From Bog-473 sp963726005 (GTDB lineage: Bacteria > Actinomycetota > Acidimicrobiia > Acidimicrobiales > RAAP-2), in the NCBI GenBank assembly GCA_963726005.1, contig CAVSAT010000002.1, forward strand, positions 248,001 to 312,000: DNA of 64,000 nt, given 5' to 3'. Numbering within the stretch: the stretch's first letter is position 1; each line of letters starts with the position of its first letter. A model generated the notes under the pieces. The model did no database searches. It had not been told where the DNA came from and saw only the letters and a list, made by a program, of their open reading frames with translations. Below are positions 62,682 to 64,000 of this stretch, one piece after another. Both the position numbers and the translations under genes were made by a program.

Positions 62682-62951
62682 ATGCAACTACCTGACGAGG
62701 TGGTCGGAGACCTTCGCCTGCGGCTCAAGCGTGCCGGCGGCCAAGTCCAAGCTGTCGAGACGATGCTCGCTGACGGCCGTGAGTGTCGAGACGTCGTGAC
62801 GCAGTTGAGTGCTGCCATCAAGGCACTGGAGCAGGTCGGCTTCCGCCTGATCGCCAGCGGCCTGACCTACTGCCTCGAGAACCCTGATGAGGCTGCGGAG
62901 TCCGGCTATCCGCTCGACGAGGTCCAACGACTCTTCACGAAATTGGCGTGA
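62682..62951 (+). CDS. CsoR-fold repressor, CstR-like
   Basis: 89 residues from ATG 62682, with AGGAG six bases upstream. The all-helical DUF156 fold is clear in RLRLKRAGGQVQAVETMLAD. Cys35 and Cys64 are 29 residues apart, as in CsoR and CstR, but the copper-ligand His four residues before the second Cys is Gly60 (SGLTYCL). A Cys pair without the His marks persulfide sensors of the CstR type rather than copper sensors. The neighbouring SQR-like and DsbA-like genes agree. It probably binds the palindromes at 60267-60320 and so controls its own operon. Confidence 0.85.
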   Translation: MQLPDEVVGDLRLRLKRAGGQVQAVETMLADGRECRDVVTQLSAAIKALEQVGFRLIASGLTYCLENPDEAAESGYPLDEVQRLFTKLA

Positions 62952-62954
62952 GCA

Positions 62955-63638
62955 GTGATGGGGATCCCGAACGAAGGGGCGACGGCTGGGAGCACGAGAC
63001 CGGGTCCTGTCATGGAGGTCTTCGCCGACATCTGGTGTCCCTTTGCCCACGTCGGACTTCACGCGATCCAAGCCCAGCGCGCCCGCGCCTGCCGCACAGA
63101 CGTGGCGATCTGGGTCCGAGCTTGGCCGCTCGAGCTGGTGAACGGCACGCCACTCGACCCGTCGGTTACCACCGAACACGCCAACGAGCTCCGGACGCAG
63201 GTCGCGCCGAACCTGTTCCGTCACCTCGACGTCAATCGGTTCCCGAGCTCGACGCTCGATGCCCTCGCACTGGCCAATCGGGCCTACCGCAGCGACCTCG
63301 AGGTCGGCGAGCGGGTCAGTTTCGCGCTCCGAGACGCTCTCTTCGAGTGCGGCCGGGACATCTCAGACCGGGGCACGCTCGAGGACCTGGCGCGTGACCT
63401 TGGAGTCGTCATGCCGGACGAGTCCGACCGCGCCAGCGTCGTGGCGGACTGGCACGAAGGCCAGCGGCGCGGCGTCCTCGGCTCGCCGCACTTCTTCTGC
63501 GGTGACGACGACGTGTTCTGCCCTTCGCTCGACATCTCCAAGGACCCGGTCAAGGGCATCTCGATCGTCAGGGACACCTCCCGCCTGACGGATTTCCTGG
63601 CGCGCTGCTGGCCCAGCGTGGACTCGAATGAGTCGTAG
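62955..63638 (+). CDS. DsbA-fold oxidoreductase (FrnE/HCCA isomerase-like)
   Basis: 227 residues (GTG 62955 or ATG 62958). EVFADIWCPFAHVGLH has a single active-site Cys (CPFA). A helical insertion and GVLGSPHFFCGDDDVFCPSLD near the end, with cis-Pro region GSPHF, follow the DsbA/2-hydroxychromene-2-carboxylate isomerase family. It lies 3 bp after the repressor gene in the operon, where it may handle persulfides or thiols. Confidence 0.85.
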   Translation: MMGIPNEGATAGSTRPGPVMEVFADIWCPFAHVGLHAIQAQRARACRTDVAIWVRAWPLELVNGTPLDPSVTTEHANELRTQVAPNLFRHLDVNRFPSSTLDALALANRAYRSDLEVGERVSFALRDALFECGRDISDRGTLEDLARDLGVVMPDESDRASVVADWHEGQRRGVLGSPHFFCGDDDVFCPSLDISKDPVKGISIVRDTSRLTDFLARCWPSVDSNES

Positions 63639-63737
63639 CCCCGAAGTACAGATCGCGCCCCGATTCCGACGATGGTCATCAGCGGAAGGGACCTTTGGCC
63701 CTGACCACGGGCAGCGCTGGGGCGTTGACTGGCAGTG

Positions 63738-64000
63738 ATGGCACATCGAGTTGTGATCCTGGGCGGGGGAACGGGTGGGACGTTGACAGCGAATCGGTTG
63801 CGACGTCTCTACTCCGATGCCGAGGCAGAGATCACCGTCATCGACCAGGACGACCGACACGTCTATCAGCCGGGCCTGCTCTTCGTGCCGTTCGGGCTCG
63901 CCAACTCCGACGACATCACACGACCGAGGGGTCGCCAACTTCACCACGGGATCGATTTCGTGAGCAGTGCGATCGACCGCGTCGATCTCGGAGCCAACCA
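63738..64000 (+). CDS. Sulfide:quinone oxidoreductase-like flavoprotein (5' part)
   Basis: The first 87 codons, cut by the window end. RVVILGGGTGGTLTANRLRR is the FAD-binding motif, and ITVIDQDDRHVYQPGLLFVP with the YQPG motif is typical of sulfide:quinone oxidoreductases, where it contacts flavin. Being in the operon of a CstR-like persulfide repressor supports a sulfide-oxidising role. The Cys residues needed for catalysis lie beyond the window and cannot be checked. Confidence 0.8.
   Translation, partial: MAHRVVILGGGTGGTLTANRLRRLYSDAEAEITVIDQDDRHVYQPGLLFVPFGLANSDDITRPRGRQLHHGIDFVSSAIDRVDLGAN

Overview
The window is GC-rich chromosomal DNA from an actinobacterium, with short intergenic gaps, many GTG starts and many 4-bp ATGA/GTGA gene overlaps. 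A protein very close to the mycothiol-dependent nitroreductase Rv2466c, a CsoR/CstR-type repressor, a PknB-type kinase and secreted 'YWLVASDGG' and 'DCWAVG' repeat proteins suggest an uncultured Acidimicrobiia-like lineage. That placement is an inference from gene content; no rRNA or other phylogenetic marker is present.

Layout. 1-16.9 kb: catabolic and redox genes, namely an SDR, a sulfatase/phosphonate monoester hydrolase, a fused ArsR-type regulator with a textbook leaderless promoter, a P450, an aminoglycoside-phosphotransferase-like protein, a secreted phospholipase C-type phosphoesterase, nitronate monooxygenase, nitroreductase, and a tightly overlapping run SRPBCC / M20 peptidase / SDR / Rv2466c-like protein / serine hydrolase. 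17-28 kb: Baeyer-Villiger-type monooxygenase with haloalkane dehalogenase, P450 with a FABP-like protein, rpiA with acyl-CoA dehydrogenase, alpha/beta hydrolase, disulfide-reductase-fold flavoprotein, a membrane-anchored His-rich protein, CoA transferase and carbonic anhydrase. 28.8-38 kb: a secreted repeat plus L,D-transpeptidase protein, a type I glutamine synthetase whose adenylylation Tyr is Phe, an MBL hydrolase, a Ser/Thr kinase, sulfotransferase, SQR-like flavoprotein and a transporter. 38-44 kb: small orphan genes, a repeated structured element, perfect hairpins, a pentapeptide-repeat protein, a VKOR/thioredoxin-like pair and a methyltransferase.

44.47-50.93 kb is an integrated element in a tRNA-Val(GAC) gene. 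It is bounded by 47-bp identical direct repeats and carries a tyrosine integrase, an excisionase-like HTH protein, matching 12-bp-period arm-type repeats at both ends, a broken HNH gene, a second integrase relic and a polytopic membrane protein. 53.4-56.2 kb holds a secreted repeat protein bracketed by two 3'-half tRNA-Cys remnants, probably an older insertion scar.

56.8-60 kb is a TetR regulon: two DUF4386 genes, a DUF4389 gene and a TetR regulator, with four copies of ACTTAC-N3-GTAAGT at the promoters. 60.3-64 kb appears to be an autoregulated sulfur-stress operon: an MMPL transporter, a CsoR-fold repressor with the Cys pair but not the copper-binding His (CstR-like), a DsbA-type protein and the start of an SQR-like flavoprotein, behind an extended -10 promoter flanked by two inverted G-tract operators.

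At least six otherwise intact genes carry a single-base frameshift. This is either a systematic assembly indel problem or real decay, and it must be kept in mind when using the proteins.
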